NCBI RefSeq assembly: GCF_003259695.1
Contig: NZ_PZJH01000001.1
Span: forward strand, 930,001 to 994,000
Origin: Macrococcus epidermidis
GTDB lineage: Bacteria > Bacillota > Bacilli > Staphylococcales > Staphylococcaceae
Length of the DNA stretch: 64,000 nucleotides
Direction of reading: 5' to 3'
Below are positions 44,480 through 52,660 of the stretch, piece by piece; position 1 is the first letter of the stretch, and every line of letters starts with the position of its first letter. The position numbers and the translations under genes were made by a program. The notes under the pieces were generated by a model. The model saw nothing but the letters and a program-made list of their open reading frames with translations, searched no databases and had not been told where the DNA came from.

Positions 44480-44905
44480 TCAATAACTAAATGTAGTGTT
44501 TTCATGAATCACATTAATTTGAGGGTATTTTTGATATAGTATTTCTTTATAATATTTTTCAATATATTTATCTTTATATTCATTTGTCTGATATTCTATG
44601 TTACCATCTGAATCTGGATTAAATTTAAAATTAGACATATCAATATCAAGAAACTCAAAAAGTTGTGTCGATCCTTTTTCAACTGCCAAATGATGTGCCA
44701 ACCCCTCAATATCAGAAATTAATTCTTCATTACTGAACAAACTATCTTTTGGGATATCTGTAATTGTTAAAATATAAATTTCATTTTCTTCAAATATAAA
44801 AACTTCTAAAAATGTATTCATATATTCTGTACCTTCAAATACATTACCAGGATACATATACCATCGTTCTAAATTAGCAAGTCTTAAATTTCTTGTAAGA
44901 GTCAT
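44480..44905 (-). CDS. hypothetical protein, 141 aa
   Basis: Unrecognised soluble acidic protein with no membrane segment and no motif I can assign. An alternating strand pattern in the middle (TFLEVFIFEENEIYILTITD) suggests a small beta-rich fold. GAGG lies 13 nt before the ATG, a rather long spacing, so expression may be weak. It stands alone between the type I locus and the nucleoside phosphorylase. Confidence 0.5.
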   Translation of the reverse strand: MTLTRNLRLANLERWYMYPGNVFEGTEYMNTFLEVFIFEENEIYILTITDIPKDSLFSNEELISDIEGLAHHLAVEKGSTQLFEFLDIDMSNFKFNPDSDGNIEYQTNEYKDKYIEKYYKEILYQKYPQINVIHENTTFSY

Positions 44906-45030
44906 AATATTCTACCAACCTCATCTGATTAATATTCATTTCTTTAGCCTTCCTATTTAATTTTTATTTTCCATCCATCTTAATTTATCCTAATCGAACA
45001 ACTATAGGATTTATTTTTTGTAAGCATATC

Positions 45031-45071
45031 ATCCAAAATATAAGTTACGAAATTAAACTTATATTTTGGAT
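45031..45071. repeat. perfect 16-bp inverted repeat
   Basis: ATCCAAAATATAAGTT and its exact complement enclose a 9-nt loop. Neither side has a T-tract, so it is not an ordinary terminator. It lies in the intergenic region 44906-45158, which otherwise holds nothing I recognise. Confidence 0.8.
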
Positions 45072-45158
45072 CTTTCATCTTAATAATCTATCAATTCAAA
45101 ATCGCATTCAACTTTGTTTTTTATAACTAAACGTTAGCACTACTATAATTAATTCTAT

Positions 45159-45908
45159 CTATATGCTTTTTGCTATCTCCAAACCTATAAAGAATTTATC
45201 CATATTATGATTTGCGTCATTTAAGCCGTCAACATTGTATTCATTTTCTGCAAGTACATCACCCGTTACCAAAAAGTTATAGAGTTCAAATCCATGGAAG
45301 TCACTAACAGCTTGAACACCTGCAAGTTCCATTTCGACTGCAATACATCCATCGTTTTTGCGCACTTCAACATTATTTTTAGTTTCTCTCAACATAGCAT
45401 CAGTTGTCCATACCTTACCTTGCACATAGGGTAATTCTAATAAATCAAATATTTCAGCTACTTTGTTACTATTATTAATTTCAATATAATCATTTGCTTT
45501 TGCATAATGATAAGACATACCTTCATCTCGATAACTTTCCGTTGGAATCACAAATTTATTATTAGTCTTTTCTTTATCTAAACTACCTGCAGAACCTGAC
45601 ATTATAAACTGAGTAGCACCTGTTAACCAGTTAGCTTCTATACAAAATTGAGCCGCTAATGTTGATCCAATACCACTTAAATAAAACCCAATATCTTTGC
45701 CTTCATGAGTAAATTTATATATTGGATAACTACCGTTACAAGCATGGATCTCAGCAATTTTTTCACATTTATATATATCAAAAATATTGTTATAAATATT
45801 TTTCGATAGAATAATCATACATACATCTATAATCTTTTTCTGATCCCCATAAAAACTTTTCAAATTAACAATCGGTTCCGAATTATTATCGAAAGCATCT
45901 ATTATCAT
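45159..45908 (-). CDS. nucleoside phosphorylase (PNP/UDP family)
   Basis: Cleaves nucleosides with phosphate. The 249-residue protein has the family SGSAGSL phosphate-site region, GIGSTLAAQ, and VEMELAGVQAV with the ribose-binding Met-Glu pair, near the expected distances. Base preference (purine or uridine) cannot be told. GAGGTGA precedes the ATG. The acidic LNDANHNMDKF C-terminus resembles uridine phosphorylase-like proteins of accessory regions. It has no partner gene nearby. Confidence 0.8.
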   Translation of the reverse strand: MIIDAFDNNSEPIVNLKSFYGDQKKIIDVCMIILSKNIYNNIFDIYKCEKIAEIHACNGSYPIYKFTHEGKDIGFYLSGIGSTLAAQFCIEANWLTGATQFIMSGSAGSLDKEKTNNKFVIPTESYRDEGMSYHYAKANDYIEINNSNKVAEIFDLLELPYVQGKVWTTDAMLRETKNNVEVRKNDGCIAVEMELAGVQAVSDFHGFELYNFLVTGDVLAENEYNVDGLNDANHNMDKFFIGLEIAKSI

Positions 45909-46228
45909 AAAATCACCTCATATTTTTTCAAAAGTATATCAATAATTCCTGATAAGAAAAATAGACAAATTTATGATTTTGTCCACCTATTGTATTTAAA
46001 ATTACTAGAGAATCATATCGATTAAAAGATCATAAAAAATGAAAAATCCCTAGATACACGAGAGACTTACATTAAACCGCTAAAAAATGACATTTTCAAA
46101 TCTACATTTTTTTACATTTTATAACCGATATTGACAGAGGTAACAAAATAGAAATTTTTGCAACTAATTAAAACATTGTCTACTGATTATCTTTTTAATG
46201 ATAAATTAACTATAAGGAGGAACCTGAT
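45909..46228. other. 320-bp intergenic region between divergent genes
   Basis: AT-rich and without a plausible open frame. It must hold the promoters of the nucleoside phosphorylase and of the LytTR operon. TTGACA occurs at 46131-46136 but without a good -10 at 17 nt. No repeat, terminator or RNA motif is evident. Confidence 0.6.
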
Positions 46229-46663
46229 ATGAAATTTAATGTAAACTTTAATAATCATCTTAATAAGGATGTTATCCATTTAGAAAGTCACGAAATTAAC
46301 AAAAAATTTGTAAATGATTTGATTAATATTTTTGAGACTAAAATTACATTGATTGATATTAAATCTAATAAATCTATAAAAGTATCAGTAAATCAAATCG
46401 AATCTATTGAATCTTTTTCTCATTTGTCCAAAGTAAATTTAGTTGATAATTCACTATTTTATATCAAAGGTAGGATTAAAGAATTTAGTTATTTTACCCA
46501 ATATAAAATAGTTAAAATTAATAATAGTCAGTTGTTTAATTTAAGTCATATCAACCAAATCTCTTCAGATAAGGCATCACGATTGTTAATAATAAGTAAT
46601 TCTAATAAGAAATATATTGTCAGCAGATACTATTCACGAGAAATTAAGGAGATGTTATTATGA
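46229..46663 (+). CDS. LytTR-domain DNA-binding protein
   Basis: Protein of 144 residues whose C-terminal two thirds (about 40-144) have the beta-rich pattern of a LytTR domain: ITLIDIKSNKSIKVSVNQIESIES, then the YKIVKINNSQLFNLSHINQI recognition region. It has no receiver domain. AAGGAGGAA precedes the ATG. It overlaps the next gene, a DUF3021-like membrane protein, by 4 nt. This is the make-up of LytTR regulatory systems, in which the membrane protein restrains the regulator. Confidence 0.75.
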   Translation: MKFNVNFNNHLNKDVIHLESHEINKKFVNDLINIFETKITLIDIKSNKSIKVSVNQIESIESFSHLSKVNLVDNSLFYIKGRIKEFSYFTQYKIVKINNSQLFNLSHINQISSDKASRLLIISNSNKKYIVSRYYSREIKEMLL

Positions 46664-47073
46664 TTAAAGAATTAATACAAAACTTCTTTCAAACTTCATT
46701 TCTTAGCTTGATTTGGTTAATGACTATTACATCTTTGTTCAATACAGATATCACAGTTCATTATAATTACTTCTGGAGACTGATTTTAATTTCTATATTA
46801 TTTGGACTTACTTTTGGTGTTCTATATCCATATTTATGGAAGTATTCAACTACTAAATCTAATTTTAATGTTTTTGTTTGTTCAACTGATAATACATTCA
46901 TTATTTTATGTTCTATTTATCTGTATTCTAGTCGTTTGTTTACTCAAGTTTATCCATTTATATATGCAATTGTAGTAATAAATTTGATTTTACATTATGT
47001 AATCTTCAAGTTATATTCAGATTATTTAAATCAAAAATATATTATGGAAATTCAAAATAGAAAAAGGTTATAA
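46660..47073 (+). CDS. DUF3021-like four-helix membrane protein
   Basis: Protein of 137 residues with four transmembrane helices (about 12-29, 38-60, 72-92, 96-118) and a basic C-terminal tail. Size, topology and coupling to a LytTR gene (4-nt ATGA overlap) fit DUF3021. Its likely job is to hold the LytTR protein inactive at the membrane until a signal arrives; the signal is unknown. Confidence 0.7.
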   Translation: MIKELIQNFFQTSFLSLIWLMTITSLFNTDITVHYNYFWRLILISILFGLTFGVLYPYLWKYSTTKSNFNVFVCSTDNTFIILCSIYLYSSRLFTQVYPFIYAIVVINLILHYVIFKLYSDYLNQKYIMEIQNRKRL

Positions 47074-47111
47074 TTATTGAATTATTTACTTTGAATGTGA
47101 TAAATAAAATA

Positions 47112-47143
47112 AGCAAAGGAGTAATAATAGATACTCCTTTGCT
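47112..47143. terminator. hairpin between the LytTR operon and the DUF2089 operon
   Basis: AGCAAAGGAGTA pairs perfectly with TACTCCTTTGCT around an 8-nt loop. The minus-strand side continues TTATTTTATTTAT, so it probably ends the DUF2089 operon and perhaps both. Confidence 0.65.
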
Positions 47144-47196
47144 ACTAATAATTTTAATTATTTTAAAAATAAATTACGAATTAAAAATTTGTGAAA

Positions 47197-47481
47197 CTAT
47201 AAATCTTTACTTTTCATTTTATCCAATTCTAAAACTTTTTTTCTATGATATTCCTTTCTTGCAGAATTATATTGACCTGCTAGAACAACCATACCAATTA
47301 CATACAATACTAAAACCACCCATAAAGGCCATTGATTGTCATTCATATAAAAGGATATTGCATATACTGTACAAATAAGCGGAACAACTAGTCCTAACCA
47401 TTTAAATTTTGTTGAAGATAATATATATTGAGCACCACAAATTGAAGCAAATATTAAAATTCGTATTATATAATCTACCAT
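47197..47481 (-). CDS. small membrane protein paired with DUF2089
   Basis: Protein of 94 residues with three hydrophobic segments (about 4-22, 28-46, 51-70) and a basic helical tail ending KMKSKDL. It is a paralogue of the protein at 47939-48220 (shared GAQ.-LSS, .WLGL, and KMK-(S/T)-(K/R)-DL). The ATG at 47481 begins one base after the DUF2089 stop and has AAGGAG, so the two are coupled. Function unknown. Confidence 0.75.
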   Translation of the reverse strand: MVDYIIRILIFASICGAQYILSSTKFKWLGLVVPLICTVYAISFYMNDNQWPLWVVLVLYVIGMVVLAGQYNSARKEYHRKKVLELDKMKSKDL

Positions 47482-47482
47482 A

Positions 47483-47779
47483 CTAATTCTCCTTTTCACT
47501 ATTATAAAGACTTATCAATTTCTTAGCTTCTTCCAAACTAATCTTTTCGTCGATTGCTAGCGATTTAATGTAACTCACAAGTCCAGAATTGTCTTCTTTA
47601 GATGCTATTTCTATTTTCTGTATTAAACTATTCAACCTAATTCTTACTGTTGGATAAGATACATCATACATCTTTGCAATACTTTTTAATGATCCTGATT
47701 CAAGAACAAAATTCTTCATAAATTCAATGTCTTCTTTATCTAATTTTAATAACCATTCTGGAATCTCATTTCTATCCAT
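47483..47779 (-). CDS. DUF2089 family putative regulator
   Basis: Protein of 98 residues with the DUF2089 pattern (PEWLLKLDKEDIEFMKNFVL and SLKSIAKMYDVSYPTVRIRL). The second block is a helix-turn-helix like that of sigma-factor region 4, so it should bind DNA. AGGAGGTA precedes the ATG. Encoded with one small membrane protein and divergent from a paralogue of that protein, which suggests it controls the shared intergenic promoters. Confidence 0.8.
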   Translation of the reverse strand: MDRNEIPEWLLKLDKEDIEFMKNFVLESGSLKSIAKMYDVSYPTVRIRLNSLIQKIEIASKEDNSGLVSYIKSLAIDEKISLEEAKKLISLYNSEKEN

Positions 47780-47938
47780 AAGCTACCTCCTATATTTATT
47801 TTAATATTTTATTCACTATTATTCAATAATAAAGTCACTTTATTTTTAATATTATTAATAATAACTTTAACTTTATTAAAAAATGATGTATTATAAATTA
47901 TGAAGAACAATACAATACTATTTTAAAGGAGTAATTTT

Positions 47939-48220
47939 ATGGTAGATACAGTAGAATTATTAATTCTGATTGCTATATTATTTGGTGCACAAAAATATTT
48001 ATCATCATTAGAATCTGGATGGCTAGGTTTAATTACACCAATGATTTTCATCCTTTATATGTTTATTAAATATTTTTATTTTAATCAATATGTTGAATAT
48101 TTTTGGTTTAAATTATTAATTGGTAATTTTATATTAATATCTAATTACTATTTGGGCCAAGAAAAGAAAAAGGAGCGTCATAAAAGAGAACTTGAAAAAA
48201 TGAAAACAAGAGATTTATAA
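47939..48220 (+). CDS. small membrane protein, paralogue of 47197-47481
   Basis: Protein of 93 residues with three hydrophobic segments and the same tail, LEKMKTRDL. It matches the paralogue in GAQKYLSS and GWLGLITP. AAAGGAG precedes the ATG. Transcribed away from the DUF2089 operon across 159 bp of very AT-rich DNA containing repeated AATAAAGT/ACTTTATT words. Function unknown. Confidence 0.72.
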   Translation: MVDTVELLILIAILFGAQKYLSSLESGWLGLITPMIFILYMFIKYFYFNQYVEYFWFKLLIGNFILISNYYLGQEKKKERHKRELEKMKTRDL

Positions 48221-48286
48221 ATTTTTATTGTACATTAAATTGAAAATTTTAATGTTTCTATATCAATGTCTGTAGGAGGAAATAAA

Positions 48287-49462
48287 ATGAAACGTATTAC
48301 AGTAGTGGATAGTTTGCGAGGGTTTAGCTTAATCGGAATTCTTCTTGCTAATTTATTAATTTTCCAGTTTGGGAATTATGGAGCAAGTTATCCTGATTTT
48401 TATCATCTTGATAGCTTCAGCAAAATTTTATTGTTTATTGATAATGTATTTATCCACGGAAGTTTTATGCCAATCTTTGCTTTATTATTTGGATTTGGTT
48501 TAGTCAAGATGAGTGATAGTCTGGTAAAACGTGCACTCCCAGTTAAACGTGCACTTATTAGACGTGGTATTATGTTATTTATTTTTGGTATTTTACATGC
48601 CACATATTTGTTTTCCGGTGATATTTTATATCTTTACGGTACAATCACGTTAGTTTTATTCTGGTTAACGAGACGTTCAGTTCGTACGATGATTGTTTCT
48701 ATTTTTATAAGTATTATTTTATGTTTGAGCATTTTATTTATTAACCAGGAAACCGTTGCATATTTATCAGATATGCCCATCTCAAATACATTGACTGATG
48801 CTCAAAAAGATTATTTAACTCAAGAAAAAATTGTCAATTCTACAGGCTCAATTAGTGATAGAAATGATTTCTTTACTTATTATGAAGATCCATTTTTAAA
48901 TATGGATGATCAAATATTTTCATTAATAACAATCATGATTTTATTTTATATTCCATTTTTCATTATTGGTATGATTTTTGCGCGTAATCATTTCTTTGAA
49001 ACAACTAAAACGAAAGCAAAGAAGATATTAATTTATTTAATACCTATATTTTTAATAGTTAAAGCTTTATTTGTAATATATCCTAATAATGAAACAATCA
49101 GTTTATTATTTTTACCGGCAGTCTATGGTTTAAGTTTCAGTTATATTGCGTTGTTTTATCATTTATATCATCGTTATCCAGCAGCCAGATTGTTTAAAGG
49201 ATTTGAAGCTGTCGGTAAACTTTCTCTTACAAATTATATTGGTCAATCTATTTTCCATGGTTTTATTTATTATAGTCATGGTTTCGCTAGATTTGGTGAC
49301 AGCAACTTTGTCTTGTCTATTATTATTGCTTTACTGTTCTTTACATTTCAAATAGTCGCAAGCAGTATCTATTTAAGATACTTTAAATATGGTCCACTTG
49401 AATATATCATTCGTGTCATTACTTACTGGTCCTTTAATCCTAAGAAAAAATTACAAAATTAA
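48287..49462 (+). CDS. DUF418 family membrane protein
   Basis: Polytopic protein of 391 residues with about ten transmembrane helices. The opening RITVVDSLRGFSLIGILLAN and the C-terminal GKLSLTNYIGQSIFHGFIYY block are DUF418 signatures, a family related to membrane acyltransferases (YeiB-like). Activity and substrate are unknown. The ATG at 48287 follows GTAGGAGGA. It may be read through from the small membrane gene 66 nt upstream. Confidence 0.85.
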   Translation: MKRITVVDSLRGFSLIGILLANLLIFQFGNYGASYPDFYHLDSFSKILLFIDNVFIHGSFMPIFALLFGFGLVKMSDSLVKRALPVKRALIRRGIMLFIFGILHATYLFSGDILYLYGTITLVLFWLTRRSVRTMIVSIFISIILCLSILFINQETVAYLSDMPISNTLTDAQKDYLTQEKIVNSTGSISDRNDFFTYYEDPFLNMDDQIFSLITIMILFYIPFFIIGMIFARNHFFETTKTKAKKILIYLIPIFLIVKALFVIYPNNETISLLFLPAVYGLSFSYIALFYHLYHRYPAARLFKGFEAVGKLSLTNYIGQSIFHGFIYYSHGFARFGDSNFVLSIIIALLFFTFQIVASSIYLRYFKYGPLEYIIRVITYWSFNPKKKLQN

Positions 49463-49486
49463 TATTCATGTTTGTTTTTATTATAG

Positions 49487-49525
49487 AAATAGGCATGCTC
49501 ATTATCGAGCATGCCTATTTTTTAT
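49487..49525. terminator. bidirectional terminator between the DUF418 gene and bcd
   Basis: A 13-bp perfect stem (AATAGGCATGCTC with GAGCATGCCTATT) with a 6-nt loop and T6, between convergent genes. Confidence 0.88.
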
Positions 49526-50622
49526 ACTCTACGTCTAGAGATCAAAGAATGTTCATTTAAACTAAATGTACTACGTACACGCATCATTTGATCAATACGC
49601 TCTTCTGCTAAACGTTCAGCTGCTAATGCTGTAGAAATGTTATCACGTTTCGCGATTTCAAATACTTTATCCATTTGATCGTATATTTCATTAACTTTCT
49701 TTGTTGCACGATCTTCGTTATAGCCATTTAATTCATCAGCTACATTAATTACCCCACCAGAATTCACGACAAAGTCAGGTGCATAGATGATGCCACGTTC
49801 CTGCAACATCGCTGCATGTTTTTCCATGTCTTTCAACTGGTTATTAGATGATCCACATACTGCTTTAACTTTCAATTGTGGAATTGTGTCATCATTAAGA
49901 ATCGCACCTAATGCACATGGTGCAAAGATATCCGCTTCTACACCGTAAATTTCATCAGGCTTCACTGCTGTTGCACCAAAGTCATTTACTGCTCTATCAA
50001 TTGATTCCTGGAAGATATCCGTAACGATTAATTTCGCACCTTCTTCATGTAAATATTTACATAAAGTATAAGATACATTTCCTACCCCTTGTACAGAAAT
50101 TGTCTTACCTGCTAAACTATCATCACCGAATGCTTCTTTCGCCGTACGTTTCATCGCACGATATACCCCTAATGCTGTCATTGGACTAGGATTTCCACTA
50201 GATCCGTAGCTTTCTGATAATCCTACGACAAAGTCAGTTTCTTCATGCATAATATCCATATCAGTAACTGTTGTACCTACGTCTTCAGCTGTAATATAAC
50301 GTCCGTTTAAACTTTGAATATAACGGCCTAATGCTCTAAATAAAGCTTCTGATTTATCTTTTTTTGGGTCCCCGATAACAACTGTTTTCGCGCCACCTAA
50401 ATTAAGTCCTGCTGCTGCATTTTTATATGTCATTCCACGTGCTAAACGTAATGCATCTTCAATTGCTTCTTCTTCTGTTTCATATGGCCACATTCTGCAT
50501 CCACCTAATGCAGGGCCAAGTGTTGAATCATGAATCGCGATAATCGCTTTTAATCCACTTGCATTATCCTGGCAGAATACAACTTGCTCATAGTCATATT
50601 GTTCTAAAGTCTTAAAAATCAT
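49522..50622 (-). CDS. bcd: branched-chain amino acid (leucine) dehydrogenase
   Basis: NAD-dependent oxidative deamination of Leu, Val and Ile. Glu/Leu/Phe/Val dehydrogenase family: catalytic segment [13 protein letters not shown] and [14 protein letters not shown] (active Lys), NAD motif [12 protein letters not shown], and CGSSNNQL. Length 366 matches Bacillus Bcd. AAGGGG precedes the ATG at 50622. In Bacillus it lies in the bkd operon close to yqzF and spo0A; here the neighbours remain but ptb, buk and bkd genes are not adjacent. A cre-like site lies about 175 bp upstream. Confidence 0.93.
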   Translation of the reverse strand: MIFKTLEQYDYEQVVFCQDNASGLKAIIAIHDSTLGPALGGCRMWPYETEEEAIEDALRLARGMTYKNAAAGLNLGGAKTVVIGDPKKDKSEALFRALGRYIQSLNGRYITAEDVGTTVTDMDIMHEETDFVVGLSESYGSSGNPSPMTALGVYRAMKRTAKEAFGDDSLAGKTISVQGVGNVSYTLCKYLHEEGAKLIVTDIFQESIDRAVNDFGATAVKPDEIYGVEADIFAPCALGAILNDDTIPQLKVKAVCGSSNNQLKDMEKHAAMLQERGIIYAPDFVVNSGGVINVADELNGYNEDRATKKVNEIYDQMDKVFEIAKRDNISTALAAERLAEERIDQMMRVRSTFSLNEHSLISRRRV

Positions 50623-50794
50623 TTTATTTCCCCTTTTCATAAAATAATTATTAGATTAACACTTCCTATTTTACATTAAATATTATGTTTATAAAACAAA
50701 AATATTCATTTTTAAATTTATTTCTGTATATTTTAGTTCGATTTCCGATATATTATTATTATATTCTATTGAATATTTATGTACTTCAACAAAC

Positions 50795-50807
50795 TAAAGC
50801 GCTTACA
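50795..50807 (-). promoter_or_regulatory. cre-like CcpA site upstream of bcd
   Basis: TGTAAGCGCTTTA on the minus strand follows the catabolite-responsive element core (TGnAAnCGnw) and differs at the 3' edge. It is the only notable element in the very AT-rich 50641-50939 gap besides the yqzF promoter. Confidence 0.45.
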
Positions 50808-50911
50808 ACATGCTATTTAGACGTATTTTAGATTCTTTATTTATTCATCATTTTTATCTGTTATTATATTTATATAATAATTTATTTATTATTAATATTA
50901 TGATGTTTTTT

Positions 50912-50920
50912 TGTTATAAT
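50912..50920 (+). promoter_or_regulatory. extended -10 promoter of yqzF
   Basis: TGTTATAAT is a perfect extended -10 (TGnTATAAT), 19 nt before the ATG at 50940. Confidence 0.6.
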
Positions 50921-50939
50921 GCTATTGGTAGGTGAATTT

Positions 50940-51191
50940 ATGAAAAAGATGATTGCACTTCTTGTATTAGTTATTCCAATTTACTTTGCAGGTTTAGGTA
51001 TCAAATGGATGAGAGATGCTGTTTTTGGTATTCTTGTCCCAGAACTCCATTTTATTTGGCTGCAATTTTTAATTGGATTTATCTTAATGGTACTTGGTGT
51101 TAGTTTTGTAGGAGGCTATATTCTGCATATCGAAAAGAAAAGTAAACGTGCACAAGAAAAATTTTATAAAAAACAAGAGAATCAATCCTAA
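50940..51191 (+). CDS. yqzF: DUF2627 family membrane protein (YqzF-like)
   Basis: Protein of 83 residues with two transmembrane helices (about 4-22 and 36-58) and the motif GIKWMRDAVFGIL, as in Bacillus YqzF, which lies at the same position between yqiK and the bcd cluster. Function unknown. The ATG at 50940 follows GGTAGGTG. Confidence 0.78.
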   Translation: MKKMIALLVLVIPIYFAGLGIKWMRDAVFGILVPELHFIWLQFLIGFILMVLGVSFVGGYILHIEKKSKRAQEKFYKKQENQS

Positions 51192-51214
51192 TAATGGATG
51201 ATTCTCTTGTTTTT
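51171..51214. terminator. bidirectional terminator between yqzF and the glycerophosphodiesterase gene
   Basis: AAACAAGAGAATCA pairs with TGATTCTCTTGTTT, T6 follows on the plus strand, and the inner part continues TCC/GGA with one bulged base. It includes the yqzF stop codon. Confidence 0.8.
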
Positions 51215-51224
51215 TATATTTTAA

Positions 51225-51959
51225 TCAATGTTGTTTTAACAAATAATCATTTTTTAGTTTAACCGCTACTTCTACTTCATCTGTTATAATGGCATCGATT
51301 TCTTCTTCCAGCCAATACTGTATTTCTTTTGCGCGATTAACGGTATAAACACGGGCTGGTAAATTATATCGTACTACTTCTTGTCTTTTCGCGTCGTTCA
51401 TATAACTTTTTCCGTAAGGATGCACTGATTTAATACCATGTGACTCCATATATATCCACGGCTCTCCTAATTCTTTATTCGTAAGTAATGCTGTGTCATA
51501 GCTCGAATCAATCTTTTCTATGTACAATAAACTTTCAAGATTAAAGCTTGATATAATAATACGCTCTTTCATGTCATATTGACTTAATAGTTTAATGAGT
51601 GTTTCTTCAAGGACACCTTCCGTAACACATTTTATTTCAATATTTAACGTCATATCGGTTGTAATGATCCAGTCCATCACTTCTTTTAACGTCGGTACTT
51701 GTTCATCAGTTACTTTAAATAAACCATTCTTATTACGTGCAATTTTGATTTCATCTAATGTTAATTGATTGACATGACCTTTTTGATTGGTAGTACGATT
51801 TAAGGTTGGATCATGGATGACAATAATTTCATTATCGACAGTCATATGAATATCAAGCTCTATACCATCTGCACCATGTTCATAGGCTTTTTTAAAGCTT
51901 AGCATCGTATTTTCTGGATAAAGTGCTGCATACCCTCTATGTCCAATTATTTTAGTCAT
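51225..51959 (-). CDS. glycerophosphodiester phosphodiesterase (YqiK-like)
   Basis: Hydrolyses glycerophosphodiesters to glycerol 3-phosphate and an alcohol. The GDPD signature is complete: GHRGYAALYPENT, IELDIHMTVDNEIIVIHDPT, and EIKC. It has no signal peptide, so it acts inside the cell, like Bacillus YqiK. The ATG at 51959 has GGAGG and overlaps the spo0A stop by 8 nt, so it belongs to the recN-spo0A transcript. Confidence 0.88.
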   Translation of the reverse strand: MTKIIGHRGYAALYPENTMLSFKKAYEHGADGIELDIHMTVDNEIIVIHDPTLNRTTNQKGHVNQLTLDEIKIARNKNGLFKVTDEQVPTLKEVMDWIITTDMTLNIEIKCVTEGVLEETLIKLLSQYDMKERIIISSFNLESLLYIEKIDSSYDTALLTNKELGEPWIYMESHGIKSVHPYGKSYMNDAKRQEVVRYNLPARVYTVNRAKEIQYWLEEEIDAIITDEVEVAVKLKNDYLLKQH

Positions 51960-52644
51960 GATAATCCTCCATAAGGTAATCAATCAGTTCGCCACTCGTC
52001 GGTCGATTTAATTTGCCACGTTTGTTAAAGACTTCCTGTAAACCGTTATCCCATGCTCTTTCAATTGCATGTCGAATAGAACGTTCTACATTCGCGTTCT
52101 TTACATTGTTTCTCTCTGCAATCTTTGGATATAAATCAATTGTTAAATGTACTTTCTTTGCTCGTTCCTGCTCGCTTCTGGCAGATAATATTTCAATGGC
52201 ATCCTGTATATATCGCGTACCTTTATGTTTTTCTTTAAATCCTAACTGTTCTAATTTATTTTGTCTGAGGACAGATTCATCAATATTACAGATCTGACAA
52301 ATACGATTGACAAAATTATCAAAATTAATCGGCTTTAAAATGAAATAATCAGCTCCGGAATCCATTGCTTCTGACAGCACAGAATCTTTTCCAAACGCAC
52401 TTAAACAAATAATTTTAAAAGGATGATTCGTTGGAATATGCTCTTTTAACAGCGTAATTCCATCGATATGAGGCAATATCAGGTCAAGTAACAGTAAATC
52501 AAATTCAATATCATTGATCATATTAAGGGCATCCTTACCGTTATGACACATTCCGACGACCTGCAAATTATGTTTTTCCAGATGTGTTTTTATTGTTACT
52601 GCGAGTTCTCGTGAATCTTCAATAATCGCAACTTTAAGTACCAT
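51952..52644 (-). CDS. spo0A: Spo0A-family response regulator
   Basis: Two-domain regulator homologous to the master regulator of sporulation. The receiver (1-120) has Glu9-Asp10, phosphoacceptor Asp54 (LLLDLILPH), Ser82 (LSAFG) and Lys104 (LKPI). The C-terminal domain has the Spo0A-specific LYPKIAERNNVKNANVERSI recognition helix region, then RHAIERAWDNG and PTSGELIDYL. At 230 residues it is shorter than Bacillus Spo0A through a short linker and C-terminus. It begins 16 nt after recN, with spoIVB absent. No sporulation gene lies in the window, so its targets must be other processes. Confidence 0.9.
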   Translation of the reverse strand: MVLKVAIIEDSRELAVTIKTHLEKHNLQVVGMCHNGKDALNMINDIEFDLLLLDLILPHIDGITLLKEHIPTNHPFKIICLSAFGKDSVLSEAMDSGADYFILKPINFDNFVNRICQICNIDESVLRQNKLEQLGFKEKHKGTRYIQDAIEILSARSEQERAKKVHLTIDLYPKIAERNNVKNANVERSIRHAIERAWDNGLQEVFNKRGKLNRPTSGELIDYLMEDYHD

Positions 52645-52660
52645 ACTTCTTCATCCTTTT

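Noticed and set aside
45960-46120. Possible insertion-sequence end or attachment site in the gap before the LytTR gene
   Set aside because: No inverted terminal repeat, target duplication or transposase fragment could be found.
47091-47378. Plus-strand frame of 95 codons after the DUF3021-like gene
   Set aside because: It runs through a terminator hairpin and is antisense to the DUF2089-linked membrane gene, which has a good ribosome-binding site and a paralogue.
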